From positions 85,054-149,053 of IMG/VR virus record IMGVR_UViG_3300027861_000001: 64,000 nt of DNA; one strand, 5' to 3'. This DNA comes from a virus. Within the stretch, counting starts at the first letter, position 1. Each line of letters begins with the position of its first letter. Made by a program: the position numbers and the translations under genes. This document shows, one piece after another, positions 6,949-15,969 of this stretch. Below the pieces are notes generated by a model that worked only from the letters and a program-made list of their open reading frames with translations, was not told the DNA's origin and did no database searches.

Positions 6949-8968
6949 AAATTCTCTTATCCTCTATCCTTAAATAATCCTCTACGTTTAAGGCTCCTTT
7001 TACCGCAATTTCAAACTTTCGAAGACCTTCTACCTCAAGAAAAGTATCAAGGTCTGTTTTATCAGCACCACGTAAAGGTAGAAAAGCAACTTTCAAGTTC
7101 TTTATTACCTCACCTATAGAACGAGCCATAATAAATCCTGGCTTTCTTTTACCTGGTGATGCTTCATTGTCTGGAATTAAAATTACCTCTTTACCTTTTA
7201 ACTCTTCTACCCATCGATCATCCCATCTACCAATACCTGCGGTAGCAACACATGGAAATCCGTTCTGAACAGCTGCCATAGCTTTGAACTCACCCTCAGT
7301 TATAAGAACTGTGCTGCTATTTTTTATAACGTCATGGTTGAACAAAAAATTAGCTCCTCTAGCAGAGTAGTTGCCAGACAAGCTTAAGTACTTTGGTGTA
7401 TTCGTTTTGTAAGAAAAAAGTGTCTCCAACATTCTACCTCTTATATCAGTAACTTCATCACCTACTATATAAGGAATAGTTACACGATTAGAGAGTAGTG
7501 GATACTGTTGAGAAATAACACCCGCATCACTGGCAATCGAATTAGCATACTCACTATAATAATCTGCTGAACAGAAACCAATCCTAAAGTCATTTAAGGT
7601 TTTTTCCTTAAATCCTCTAGCTTTTAAGTACTCCAAAGCAACAGGTAAGTTACTGTGGAACTTATCTGTTAACTCTTTATAAAACTCTCTTATTTTTGGT
7701 ACGTCAAGAACCTTCTGTTCAACTTCTTTTACTACATAACCTTCTTCTGGTATTATTCTCCCCTTACCGTTATAACAATGCCAACAGTTGTGTACAAGTA
7801 CACCATTAACCGTATATTTATGTGAGTCCTCAATAGCCAAGTCATAGAAGTAGTCTTCACAATCTTCTAAAACTACAGTATCTACTTTTATACCATTAAA
7901 CCAAGTATTTAAGCGTCTTGATATGCTGTAAGTGCTATTATTACTACACGCATCAGAAATCCAATTAATATATGTAGGTTTTTTTGTGTCTTTATAATAA
8001 TTTTTAGCAAGATAACCCGAACAACTGTACCCACAATATGAAGCTATTTCCTTTACTTGCATACACAATATTTCTGATGTTTGCCCTAGTCTATTGGATT
8101 TAACGCTATCGTTAGACGTATTATAACCGTCACCATCAAGAATACCTTTTAACAATATTTTAGCTCTATTTATAGGTAATGTCATTAATCCTAGTGGTAT
8201 TTTTTTATTAGTACAACCATACCCAAACATTGAACCAAACAAGTAGGACAAATAAACACTACTTATAGTTACTTTAGTGCAAGTTTTAGTTTTACTCATA
8301 TATCTCCTAGGAGAAAAACCTTTTCTTGAAAAATAGTCTTCTACAAATTTTATATAATCCTTTTCATTAGAGTTAAAAGCAAAACTTATTTGCCCGTAAG
8401 ACGCACTACCTTCAGCAATATACAACCCTGACACTCTTAAGAACTCGTCGTCAGTATCAACTACAAAATATTTTACTATGTCACCAAAATATTTACTCAA
8501 TAATGAAGCATCTACCACGATTTCTCTACGATCTTGTAAGTCATTTATAACTGGATATACGAGTATGTCACCTTTTTTTAACTCTTCCGCACATTTTTCT
8601 TTTATATCAGTACCGTCTTGAACATACAGTATATGATCAGGAGTACATATTATCGGTCTAGTCAATTGTTTAGAAATTATGGTAGCTTTTTTGTATACTT
8701 TATTCTTGAATGTTTTTACTACCTTATTAAACTTACCAAATTCGGACAAAACCATGTCACCTTCGAGTACAGTATCTATGGTTTTATATCCTTCTCTAGT
8801 AAGTATCAAACTTGATTTATCAAAGCAACGCCAAACTAGTTTTTCTGTGTTGAAGTTAGCATCAGAACAACCGCAACAAGGACAAACACCTAAAAATTCT
8901 CCTCTATGCCGTTGCTTAATGACAAGGTCATCTACCATGCTCATTCGTACGTTCACGTGCCCTTCCAT
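6932..8968 (-). CDS. dnaG: DnaG-like primase interrupted by an intein
   Basis: 678-aa precursor; 331 aa remain after removal of the intein at residues 48-394. The N-terminal zinc finger reads CPCCG (29-33) up to WR47, and continues after the intein with CWHCYNGKGR (395 on), restoring a CxxC...CxxC knuckle. The TOPRIM domain follows: ITEGEFKAMAA carries the catalytic Glu and IPDNEASPGK the acidic metal ligands. It makes RNA primers for the helicase-polymerase fork. The ATG at 8968 has AGAGGAAAGGA directly upstream and overlaps the previous gene by 41 bases. Because the intein splits the zinc knuckle, the enzyme should be inactive until splicing. Confidence 0.9.
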   Translation of the reverse strand: MEGHVNVRMSMVDDLVIKQRHRGEFLGVCPCCGCSDANFNTEKLVWRCFDKSSLILTREGYKTIDTVLEGDMVLSEFGKFNKVVKTFKNKVYKKATIISKQLTRPIICTPDHILYVQDGTDIKEKCAEELKKGDILVYPVINDLQDRREIVVDASLLSKYFGDIVKYFVVDTDDEFLRVSGLYIAEGSASYGQISFAFNSNEKDYIKFVEDYFSRKGFSPRRYMSKTKTCTKVTISSVYLSYLFGSMFGYGCTNKKIPLGLMTLPINRAKILLKGILDGDGYNTSNDSVKSNRLGQTSEILCMQVKEIASYCGYSCSGYLAKNYYKDTKKPTYINWISDACSNNSTYSISRRLNTWFNGIKVDTVVLEDCEDYFYDLAIEDSHKYTVNGVLVHNCWHCYNGKGRIIPEEGYVVKEVEQKVLDVPKIREFYKELTDKFHSNLPVALEYLKARGFKEKTLNDFRIGFCSADYYSEYANSIASDAGVISQQYPLLSNRVTIPYIVGDEVTDIRGRMLETLFSYKTNTPKYLSLSGNYSARGANFLFNHDVIKNSSTVLITEGEFKAMAAVQNGFPCVATAGIGRWDDRWVEELKGKEVILIPDNEASPGKRKPGFIMARSIGEVIKNLKVAFLPLRGADKTDLDTFLEVEGLRKFEIAVKGALNVEDYLRIEDKRIYGKRR
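7787..8827 (-). mobile_element. intein with LAGLIDADG homing endonuclease in primase
   Basis: 347-aa intein, primase residues C48 to N394. Splicing block A is CFDKSSLILTREGYKTI, block B is ICTPDHILY (T109, H112), block F is YFYDLAIEDSHKYTV, and the end is VLVHN followed by Cys395 as the +1 nucleophile. All splicing residues (Cys1, block B Thr and His, His-Asn, +1 Cys) are present, so it should splice. Two LAGLIDADG-type motifs, VSGLYIAEGSA (179-189) and LLKGILDGDGY (272-282), mark a dodecapeptide homing endonuclease, so the element should be mobile. The insertion point is the first Cys of the second zinc-knuckle pair. Confidence 0.93.
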
Positions 8969-9470
8969 TCCTTTCCTCTTTTATCTTTCTCTGCTTTTGA
9001 CATGTAGTGCATATTCCTGTCTTGTTTGTTTTCCTTATTTTCTCACCACATATAGAACAAGCAGAACTTTTAAAGTTATATGGTCTAAGACTTTCAACCA
9101 ACTCTAGCGAAGCAGGTTTTCCTCTTTTTTGCTTAGGTTCTGTATGATAAGTTCTTTGTTGAATTTGGGCTAATACACGATTCTTTAGGTTCTTTAAAAA
9201 GATACTCTTTAGCGCAAACTTATTAAACCTATTACGTTCTGGAATAGCCCACAAGTCCAACAAAGCCTCAAAAACATCCATAGTGCTTGTAGCTTTCATA
9301 GCATCTCGTATTTCTTTGTCAGTGAAATACACATCTACCATCTCGATGAAACATTGCTGCCATCGCTTAACAAACTCTTGTTTAACTGGAGCTTTTAGAG
9401 AACTCCAATCATCGCTTTCTTTTAACCTAGACCACCACCAAAGTAATCTTTGATCACTCCTAGCGTTCAC
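8928..9470 (-). CDS. hypothetical protein with C-terminal zinc ribbon
   Basis: 180-aa protein, not recognised. Residues 1-110 are helical and Trp-rich (WWWSRL near 11-16), while CSICGEKIRKTNKTGICTTC near 138-157 forms a four-Cys zinc ribbon followed by a basic tail. It lies between the SSB and primase genes and overlaps the primase start, a place where helicase loaders or primase partners are often coded; that is inference only. The start is a GTG overlapping the SSB stop (TAGTG). Confidence 0.6.
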   Translation of the reverse strand: MNARSDQRLLWWWSRLKESDDWSSLKAPVKQEFVKRWQQCFIEMVDVYFTDKEIRDAMKATSTMDVFEALLDLWAIPERNRFNKFALKSIFLKNLKNRVLAQIQQRTYHTEPKQKRGKPASLELVESLRPYNFKSSACSICGEKIRKTNKTGICTTCQKQRKIKEERNGRARERTNEHGR

Positions 9471-10219
9471 TACTCATCCTTTTTGCCAACAACGTTGTAA
9501 AAAGTTTCACCATCAAGAATTCTTTTAGTATCTGCTGGTGCCAGTGGAGTAGTAACTTCTTTTACATCGTACAGTTGTTCTTTCCAATTGTCACCCAAAA
9601 TATCAGCAACGCTTTCGCTGCTAGGTTTAGGAATACAAGTGGTTACTGAGTCCTTACCTGTACCACGTGTATCAAATTTAACATCGTAGCCGCTTAAGTC
9701 ACCTAAGTCGTCATCTTGCTCAAAAGTTGCCAACTGCTTTATAACAGTTATCCCTTTCTGCATAATTTGAACTTTATCTTTTGGTGCACTAACCACGCTA
9801 GTTAAGTCTGCCCCACAAGTAGGACAATCTTCTACCCACGTATCATTCTCATAATACGCTACGTAACCACAATCCTCTGTTGGGCAAGCTTTAACTGGTG
9901 TTCTATCTATCACATTAAACGAATACACCGGTCTCACTTTCAGTAATCCTGAATCATCTGTCGGTAAACTTTTGTTCCAAGCGCACACTGGACATGTATT
10001 CTGTCCTGAACACATAACACCTATACCATTACCATTATTTGCATTCGGAAATCCTTTATGTCCTTTAGGTACAAAGTGTTGCCAACTCTTTGTTGGTGCA
10101 TCATCAACTACCCGCAATACTGTTTGATGCTGTGAGGTAATCCTTACATAGTCAGACCCAAAAGTTACTTTTGGTTTAGGTTTTGATTCCTCTGTTACTG
10201 TGTCATTAAAACTTGTCAT
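9470..10219 (-). CDS. gp32-like single-stranded DNA-binding protein (predicted)
   Basis: 249-aa protein resembling T4 gp32 in its zinc-binding core: HFVPKGHKGFPN, then VMC (C70) and NTCPVCAW (C76, C79), followed by VYSFNVIDRTP, comparable to the strand after the zinc site in gp32. An extra CPTEDCGY...CPTCGADL segment (C112, C117, C132, C135) looks like a second zinc ribbon inserted in the OB-fold region. It is the second gene downstream of the 10.8-kb promoters and precedes primase and helicase, as expected for an SSB. The acidic C-terminal tail seen in most SSBs is short (GKKDE). Call rests on motif similarity and position. Confidence 0.6.
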   Translation of the reverse strand: MTSFNDTVTEESKPKPKVTFGSDYVRITSQHQTVLRVVDDAPTKSWQHFVPKGHKGFPNANNGNGIGVMCSGQNTCPVCAWNKSLPTDDSGLLKVRPVYSFNVIDRTPVKACPTEDCGYVAYYENDTWVEDCPTCGADLTSVVSAPKDKVQIMQKGITVIKQLATFEQDDDLGDLSGYDVKFDTRGTGKDSVTTCIPKPSSESVADILGDNWKEQLYDVKEVTTPLAPADTKRILDGETFYNVVGKKDE

Positions 10220-10237
10220 TTCCTCTCCTTCGCTTTC

Positions 10238-10612
10238 CTATTCTTTATTTTGTGCTTCAGTTAAAATAATGCTTTCAGCATCCCTAATTCTACTTAGGAA
10301 TTCAATCATAGTTTCAGGTAATCCAATTAAGCAATCATAACATCTTCGAACATGAGCCATTTGCTCTTTGTCAAGAATTATAAATCCAGACTTTTCATCT
10401 CTAACTGCGTCTGCAATATCTTTTGCTTTGAACATTTCTTCAGGTTTAAGTTTTAAATCTGGATGAAAACAGATAGTAGCTAAATTCTCTTGTACACTAA
10501 CTGTCGTCATACCATCACCTGGTTGCCCTAGTCTATTTTCAACTCTGTACTCTCTAATGTCAATCTTAAACCCAGTCAATCCAATTTTGTCAACTCCGTC
10601 TTTCTTTTCCAT
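10238..10612 (-). CDS. hypothetical protein, first gene of replication operon
   Basis: 124-aa acidic protein, not recognised. A beta-rich N-terminus is followed by helices; it contains PEEMFKAKDIADAVRDE and RRCYDCLIGLPE. It is the first gene downstream of two tandem sigma70-like promoters (10751-10845), so it should be strongly and early transcribed with the SSB, primase and helicase genes. No membrane segment or catalytic motif is visible. Confidence 0.6.
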   Translation of the reverse strand: MEKKDGVDKIGLTGFKIDIREYRVENRLGQPGDGMTTVSVQENLATICFHPDLKLKPEEMFKAKDIADAVRDEKSGFIILDKEQMAHVRRCYDCLIGLPETMIEFLSRIRDAESIILTEAQNKE

Positions 10613-10750
10613 ATATTATCTCTCCCTTTCCTATTCATTAACTCTTTGTCTAAATTAGTTAATATTTGCTTTGGCATTTATTGCTATTTGTCACACTTGT
10701 CTTTTCTATTTCATACTGAACCTTTCCCCTTATTTTTAATCTATACTTAT

Positions 10751-10780
10751 ATTATACCACACCCACCCAACGGTTGTCAA
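10751..10780 (-). promoter_or_regulatory. consensus sigma70-like promoter for replication operon
   Basis: Minus-strand TTGACA (10780-10775), 18-base spacer, TATAAT (10756-10751): both hexamers match the consensus. It lies about 140 bases upstream of the 124-aa gene at 10612 and points into the replication genes. Confidence 0.85.
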
Positions 10781-10816
10781 GCCTTTCACCCAACTTCCAT
10801 ATTTTCTACCATACTA

Positions 10817-10845
10817 ATGATATCATATGCCTAGAAATTTGTCAA
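10817..10845 (-). promoter_or_regulatory. second upstream sigma70-like promoter
   Basis: Minus-strand TTGACA (10845-10840), 17-base spacer, TATCAT (10822-10817), about 65 bases upstream of the promoter at 10751-10780. The preceding bases (AAAGGC/TTGACA) are nearly the same in both (GAAAGGCTTGACA), suggesting duplication. The -10 box is one mismatch from consensus. Confidence 0.65.
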
Positions 10846-10873
10846 GCCTTTTGACTAGTATTTCGTAGCTTCA

Positions 10874-11128
10874 TTACTCTTTATGTTTTATTGGTTTTGG
10901 AATATCTTCCTTCTTGTCAGTCTCCCAATCGTACTTCGCTTTCGGAAAGGTAACTTTACCTAAATAGGTTGTACCGTCATCGTCGTATGAATCTTTCCTC
11001 TCCTCAAGCGTAACCTCAGCTTGAAACCCAGCAGCTTTGTACCCTGCTGCAATAGCCTCAAGTGCATCAAACGCCTCCGCCTCATCCTCAATCCCAGTCT
11101 TGAAATTTGCTACTTTTAATATAAACAT
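10874..11128 (-). CDS. hypothetical protein downstream of tail fibre
   Basis: 84-aa acidic protein, not recognised: FDALEAIAAGYKAAGFQAEVTLEER followed by a short beta segment and a charged tail. It follows the tail fibre gene after 15 bases and is the last gene of the structural operon before the 10.8-kb promoters. Position suggests a fibre chaperone or accessory, which is a guess. Upstream AGGAGG-like sequence (GAGGAAG) supports the ATG at 11128. Confidence 0.6.
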   Translation of the reverse strand: MFILKVANFKTGIEDEAEAFDALEAIAAGYKAAGFQAEVTLEERKDSYDDDGTTYLGKVTFPKAKYDWETDKKEDIPKPIKHKE

Positions 11129-11143
11129 GACTTCCTCCTATGT

Positions 11144-14100
11144 TTAATTTGGTATTCTCAAATATTTGAAACCTGCTCCACCGCTATCATTTGCTCCGAC
11201 TGACACGAGCTCTAATGCTCCATCAGCATTTATATAGACTCCATCCGTCCCGTCCAATTGGAGCATCTCAGTATCAACACCACCATCCATAACATAGAAT
11301 CGCAACCTCGACTGCTCTGAACCGTCAGTCACTACCCTGAGTCCACAATCAATATGGGCATACTGGATTTCCTCGGTAGCATCATTCTCGCCAGCAAACC
11401 GAATCTTCGCTGGTATATCAGCAGCAGCAGGTGAAGCTGAGTTCGTGTAAATGTCTAGTAAAGCACCGGAAACTCCATCGGTAGCACACTGAATCCGAAG
11501 TCCATAATTGGAGTCAGAAGCATAGAGGATGTTTTGTCCGCTACCTGTCAACTTCAGCTTCGAAACAGGGGTGCTACCGTGTTCGGTTACTTGAAAATCA
11601 AGCAATCCGTCTGAGTCCCCCCATGAATTATCTAATATGCTACATAGTATTTGTGAATAGGTTACTGCTCCAACGGTGTCATTGCCTTTGATAACAATGC
11701 TGGCGACTGCATCATTAATTGCTGGAGAAGCGGAATCGGTATATAAGGTCAGTGTTGCTCCAGTTGCCCCGTCCTGAGTATTAGTGATGTAAAGCCCTGT
11801 TTCTGCTGTGGTGGTATAGAAATAATTTTCAGTGTCATCGAGCCGGAACTTCCTGAGCATTGAGCCATCGTGTATGACATAGAAAGACATTCGTCCATCT
11901 TCCGCACCATTCGCAGGATTAGCTATAACACCATCAATCCTTACAAAATCATGGTTAGCAGAAGCATCATTCTCCCCACGCCACTCAATAGACCCTATGA
12001 CATCACCGGCGGCTGGAGAAGCAGAGTTCTGATAAAGAGTTAAATATGCCCCAGTAGCTCCATCCTGAGTGTTGGTGATATAAAGTCCAGTGTTTGCTGC
12101 CGTGGTATAGAGGTAATTGTCTCCGCCACCATACATTTGGAACCTTTGCTTTTCAGCACCAGCTTCCATCAAATAGATGCTTACACCGCCATCTTCCGCA
12201 CCATTTGTAGGATCATAAATGTATCCTACAATGTATGCATATACGTGGTTATTCGAAGCACTATCTTCACCACGAAAAGATACCTTGCCTATATTATCCC
12301 AAGCTGCGGGACTAGCTGAATTTTGATATAAAGTAAGTATTGCACCACCAGAAGAATCTTGGGTATTGGTGATATAAAGACCGGTATTTGCTATTGTGGT
12401 ATAGAGGTAGTTGTCTCCGCCACCATCCATTCTGAACTTCTCAACCCAACCACCATCCTCAGTAACATACATCCTAATGCGACCATCTTCGGAGCCATTT
12501 GTTGGGTCACCAATCTGTCCATAAATAGCAGCATAATTAAGAGTATTGTCTCCGCTATCTTTACCAGAGAAAGCCAGATAGCCGACACTATCATTAGTTG
12601 CTGGTGAAGCTGATACCTGCCTTAATGTCAAGGAACATCCTGTTGCTCCATCCTCGGTATTCTGGATTACCATACCTAAACCAGAACCAGCAGTATAAAA
12701 ATAATGAGTCCAACTTGCCCCAAGTCGTGCAGCGAGGGTGATTGCTCCATCTTTCATGGCGTAAAAGTCAAGCAATCCATCCTCAGAACCATTGGACGAG
12801 TCATAAATAAGTCCTTCAATCTTAGCGTAAATAGTTTGATTCGAGGCATCATCTTCACCCTTGAAATCAATCCGCCCGACAGTATCCCACGTAGCAGGAG
12901 AAGCTGAGTCTTGCCTGAGAATAAGTATTGCACCCGTAGTTCCGTCCTGTGTGCTGATAATATCAACACCGACACCACCAGTTACTGTCAATACTTGCAA
13001 ACTTTGAGTTAAGGTTGGAGTAATTTGGTCTATATTGATTATACCATTACCCTGCATATCTATGTCTTTTGTTACATACATTCCAGAGAACGTTGGAGTT
13101 GCTCCAATTGTTACATCTTGATCTATATACGTGTGGTCAGAACCATCACTTGACACGTGTGTATAGGCAGCATCCCACTCTGTTTGTAGTACATGAGCTG
13201 GAATAGTTCCTGACAAAGCTGCTGCTGATAAGTTATCACCAGTATTCCATTGTGTAGACCCTACAGCAAAGTTTTGTCCTGTTGGTAATGTTAAAGCACC
13301 AGCAGCACCAAGTGTTACGTTATCAAGCCAACCTGTTAGCTCTGTATGTTCGCTGTTTGTTAGGTGATAATACTCATTAGCAGTACCACCATCTAAACCT
13401 CCTAAACCATTATGCACGGTAACACCGGCAGACACCACACCACCGTTCCAAGGAGTACTAATATTTGTAAAACTAGATGTTTCGTTCTTTGCTATAGTTA
13501 TTCTAGCTATTAATAACCCAACTGAAATTACTTTATTAGGTAACCCTTCAGGAACTGTTGAGTCAAGAGCGTCTGCCAATGTATAACTATCTTGTCCCAT
13601 TATAACGTGAACATCACCATCATCATGTTGATATACCCAAAATACACCATATTTGTTATTATCTAATGTTGCAGGAGTTCCACTATCATCATCGTATACT
13701 GTGTTTGGTATTTGTGTTTCCCCTGTAGACTCAGTCCAACCTGTACCACCGTCTCTATACCACAAAGAAAATGTGTCAGTGTCTGACGTGTCTGTAGCTA
13801 CTGTAACGTGCCTTTTTTGTGCTATATACATCACACCAGCAGTTATGTCTAGATTACGATCTCCTGTTTCTGTTAAAACCATTCCAGAAGCTCTTTGTAA
13901 TCCGTAAAGTTCCCACATTCTATAACCAAGAATGTGTGGATTATTCATATAATATTGCCCTGCTGCTACTATATGAAGCTCATTATCGTCCCTATAAACA
14001 CGACCAATAATAAATTCATCATTAAAGCTTACGCTGTTTAAATCAGTTGTTGAAGACACTACTGGAGTACCACCACTATAACCAACATATATCCAGTTGG

Positions 14101-15763
14101 CAGCATTGTTAGTTAAGTCTATATTATCAGCACCAGCAAAGTCGAAATTAACAAGATCACCTATTTCATTGTCTGTTGTTCTAATTAAACCAGTACCAGA
14201 GGCTACAGCAATTTGACCAGAATCAGAGTCTGTAATTTCAAAACCAGTAATAACACCGGCTGAAAAAGTATTACTTATATGTGCTTGTACACTGTCGAAC
14301 GAAGGAGTACCAATACCATCAAGACCTATGAGAGACGCCCCAGCTGATCCATATGTTGTAGAGTTTAACTCTGTTTGTCTATAATAAATATCATCTTTTA
14401 CTTTAAGAGTATCAGACTCTATTTCTATAGTATCATCATCAACATTTACTGATATTGTTCTATTCTCTGCTATTGTTCCTCCACCAGTAAGACCATCACC
14501 AGCAGATATTGTTACTGTAGTATGATCAATATGTTCATCAGCAACAAAATTGGCTAAGTCATTATGATCTATTTCATTATCAACAGTAGAAATTAATACG
14601 GTATCACCAGCATCAGTCTCTACTAAGATTCCACCATTACCTTCAATTGTAAGTGTATCACCATGTTCAATTACTTGATCTGTTCCAGATTCGGCAGCTA
14701 CAGTAAAGTAATAAATCCCGCTTGGTGCAGCATTTACCCAATAACCTGTTGCTGAATCATATTGAAGAAAGTCGTTGTCAGCCACACTAATAATACTTAC
14801 ATCTCTAAGTTCATTAATATCTGTATTTGCAGCAACAGTGTCTGCCAACCCTGATAGTGTAGTATTTACCCACTGACCTCCGCTGTACATTATAAGCTCA
14901 CCAGTGATAGGTGAATCTATAGCTACATCGTTTAAGTCATCTAAACTACCACTACCAGACACAGTAATCATAGTTCCATCTGCTGCAACGCTAACAAAAC
15001 CAATACCAGATACAGTAAGTTCTCCTGTTAAATCATTTACTTTATTAACGATTGATTCATAATTCCATTTGGTATTGGAATCTTTGTAAATTAAAGCATC
15101 ACCGTCTGCCAAAGTACCAGACATTACATAGTGATTCAATATTTGCTCTGCGTTCCAATGGGCGGTTTCTGACCCAACCATATAGTATTCCACGTCATGT
15201 GGATTTGTAGTATCTAATATGTGAGTATCAATATCGTCATGGCTATACAAACCAATATTTTGTAGTAAATCGTGATCTATTTCCGTATCAACGAATGTTA
15301 AGTTAACATTATTATCACTACCGGAGACTGAGATAACTGAGTCTCCAAGTATTTTCTTGAACTCTAGGTCTACTCCAGCTTTTTGCTTGAAGATTCCGAC
15401 ACCACTAACACCAACGTTTGAGGCAGTATTGTCCTCACCAACTTCATCAGGACTAAATCCTGAGACAGTTATGGTTTGTCCATCTTCACTTATAGTTACA
15501 CCACCAGACCCTGCTAGCGTGGCAACACCAGCAACGCTGTTAATGGTTTGTACATAAACACCACTCAATCCACCTGGAGCAGAAGAAAACTCTAAACCGT
15601 CTTCTCCAGCTGTAACCCTAACAAATTGCATTGCTGCACCACTATAACTATCAGGTGTATCTTCTAAACCAGTAAAATCATACCCACTAACTGTGTGCCC
15701 AGATACAGCTTCATACAATTGTCGTGTTAATATCGGACCTACCGAATCATGATAAACTAACAT
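11144..15763 (-). CDS. tail fibre / receptor-binding protein with six C-terminal repeats
   Basis: 1539-aa secreted-type structural protein, the largest gene in the window. The N-terminus (DSVGPILTRQLYEAVSGHT, then FTGLEDTP) resembles virion-anchoring segments of phage fibres. Residues about 60-620 are beta-rich with many Asp-Asn-Gly loops and NPHDV-type motifs. From about residue 920 there are six repeats of roughly 97 aa, each carrying a TGLYITNTQDGATGA-like strand, LTLYQNSASPA, a GENDAS-like loop and NGAEDG. The last 25 residues (LELVSVGANDSGGAGFKYL) look like a C-terminal tip. Fibre identity follows from size, repeats and position at the end of the tail genes; the ligand is unknown. Confidence 0.8.
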   Translation of the reverse strand: MLVYHDSVGPILTRQLYEAVSGHTVSGYDFTGLEDTPDSYSGAAMQFVRVTAGEDGLEFSSAPGGLSGVYVQTINSVAGVATLAGSGGVTISEDGQTITVSGFSPDEVGEDNTASNVGVSGVGIFKQKAGVDLEFKKILGDSVISVSGSDNNVNLTFVDTEIDHDLLQNIGLYSHDDIDTHILDTTNPHDVEYYMVGSETAHWNAEQILNHYVMSGTLADGDALIYKDSNTKWNYESIVNKVNDLTGELTVSGIGFVSVAADGTMITVSGSGSLDDLNDVAIDSPITGELIMYSGGQWVNTTLSGLADTVAANTDINELRDVSIISVADNDFLQYDSATGYWVNAAPSGIYYFTVAAESGTDQVIEHGDTLTIEGNGGILVETDAGDTVLISTVDNEIDHNDLANFVADEHIDHTTVTISAGDGLTGGGTIAENRTISVNVDDDTIEIESDTLKVKDDIYYRQTELNSTTYGSAGASLIGLDGIGTPSFDSVQAHISNTFSAGVITGFEITDSDSGQIAVASGTGLIRTTDNEIGDLVNFDFAGADNIDLTNNAANWIYVGYSGGTPVVSSTTDLNSVSFNDEFIIGRVYRDDNELHIVAAGQYYMNNPHILGYRMWELYGLQRASGMVLTETGDRNLDITAGVMYIAQKRHVTVATDTSDTDTFSLWYRDGGTGWTESTGETQIPNTVYDDDSGTPATLDNNKYGVFWVYQHDDGDVHVIMGQDSYTLADALDSTVPEGLPNKVISVGLLIARITIAKNETSSFTNISTPWNGGVVSAGVTVHNGLGGLDGGTANEYYHLTNSEHTELTGWLDNVTLGAAGALTLPTGQNFAVGSTQWNTGDNLSAAALSGTIPAHVLQTEWDAAYTHVSSDGSDHTYIDQDVTIGATPTFSGMYVTKDIDMQGNGIINIDQITPTLTQSLQVLTVTGGVGVDIISTQDGTTGAILILRQDSASPATWDTVGRIDFKGEDDASNQTIYAKIEGLIYDSSNGSEDGLLDFYAMKDGAITLAARLGASWTHYFYTAGSGLGMVIQNTEDGATGCSLTLRQVSASPATNDSVGYLAFSGKDSGDNTLNYAAIYGQIGDPTNGSEDGRIRMYVTEDGGWVEKFRMDGGGDNYLYTTIANTGLYITNTQDSSGGAILTLYQNSASPAAWDNIGKVSFRGEDSASNNHVYAYIVGYIYDPTNGAEDGGVSIYLMEAGAEKQRFQMYGGGDNYLYTTAANTGLYITNTQDGATGAYLTLYQNSASPAAGDVIGSIEWRGENDASANHDFVRIDGVIANPANGAEDGRMSFYVIHDGSMLRKFRLDDTENYFYTTTAETGLYITNTQDGATGATLTLYTDSASPAINDAVASIVIKGNDTVGAVTYSQILCSILDNSWGDSDGLLDFQVTEHGSTPVSKLKLTGSGQNILYASDSNYGLRIQCATDGVSGALLDIYTNSASPAAADIPAKIRFAGENDATEEIQYAHIDCGLRVVTDGSEQSRLRFYVMDGGVDTEMLQLDGTDGVYINADGALELVSVGANDSGGAGFKYLRIPN
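11215..12995 (-). repeat. six tandem ~294-bp coding repeats in tail fibre
   Basis: Six units of about 290-297 bp, diverged but clearly alignable. The best matching blocks encode GLYITNTQDGATGA at about 11760-11800, 12050-12095 and 12340-12390. The first and last units are the most diverged. This stretch looks noticeably richer in G+C than the rest of the fibre gene, suggesting separate acquisition or exchange of the distal fibre. Confidence 0.8.
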
Positions 15764-15790
15764 TCACTTACCTCCAACCAACTCCGATGG

Positions 15791-15955
15791 TTATTCAACC
15801 ACCTCTTCTTCCTTTTCTCTACTCTCTATCTGTCTGACTTGAGATGCTAAAGCACTAATAAGTATATGCAGGGCTTCTTCTATAGTTAAATCTCCTGCAA
15901 AGTTAATGCTCCCATCTGCTTGATCAAGCGCAAACGAAAAAAATCTTGTATTCAT
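15791..15955 (-). CDS. small hypothetical protein between tail genes
   Basis: 54-aa protein (MNTRFFSFALDQADG..., ending EEEVVE) found in the gap between two tail genes. It has a strong ribosome site, GGAGAGGAAATAATG, and a full-length frame without interruption. A DGSINFAGDLTIEEALHIL segment precedes a charged helix that may form a coiled coil. It is not recognised; position between the baseplate protein and the fibre suggests an assembly accessory. Confidence 0.65.
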   Translation of the reverse strand: MNTRFFSFALDQADGSINFAGDLTIEEALHILISALASQVRQIESREKEEEVVE

Positions 15956-15969
15956 TATTTCCTCTCCTA

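Noticed and set aside
11215-12995. CRISPR-like repeat array
   Set aside because: Period is about 294 bp, copies are diverged and the reading frame runs through; these are protein repeats.
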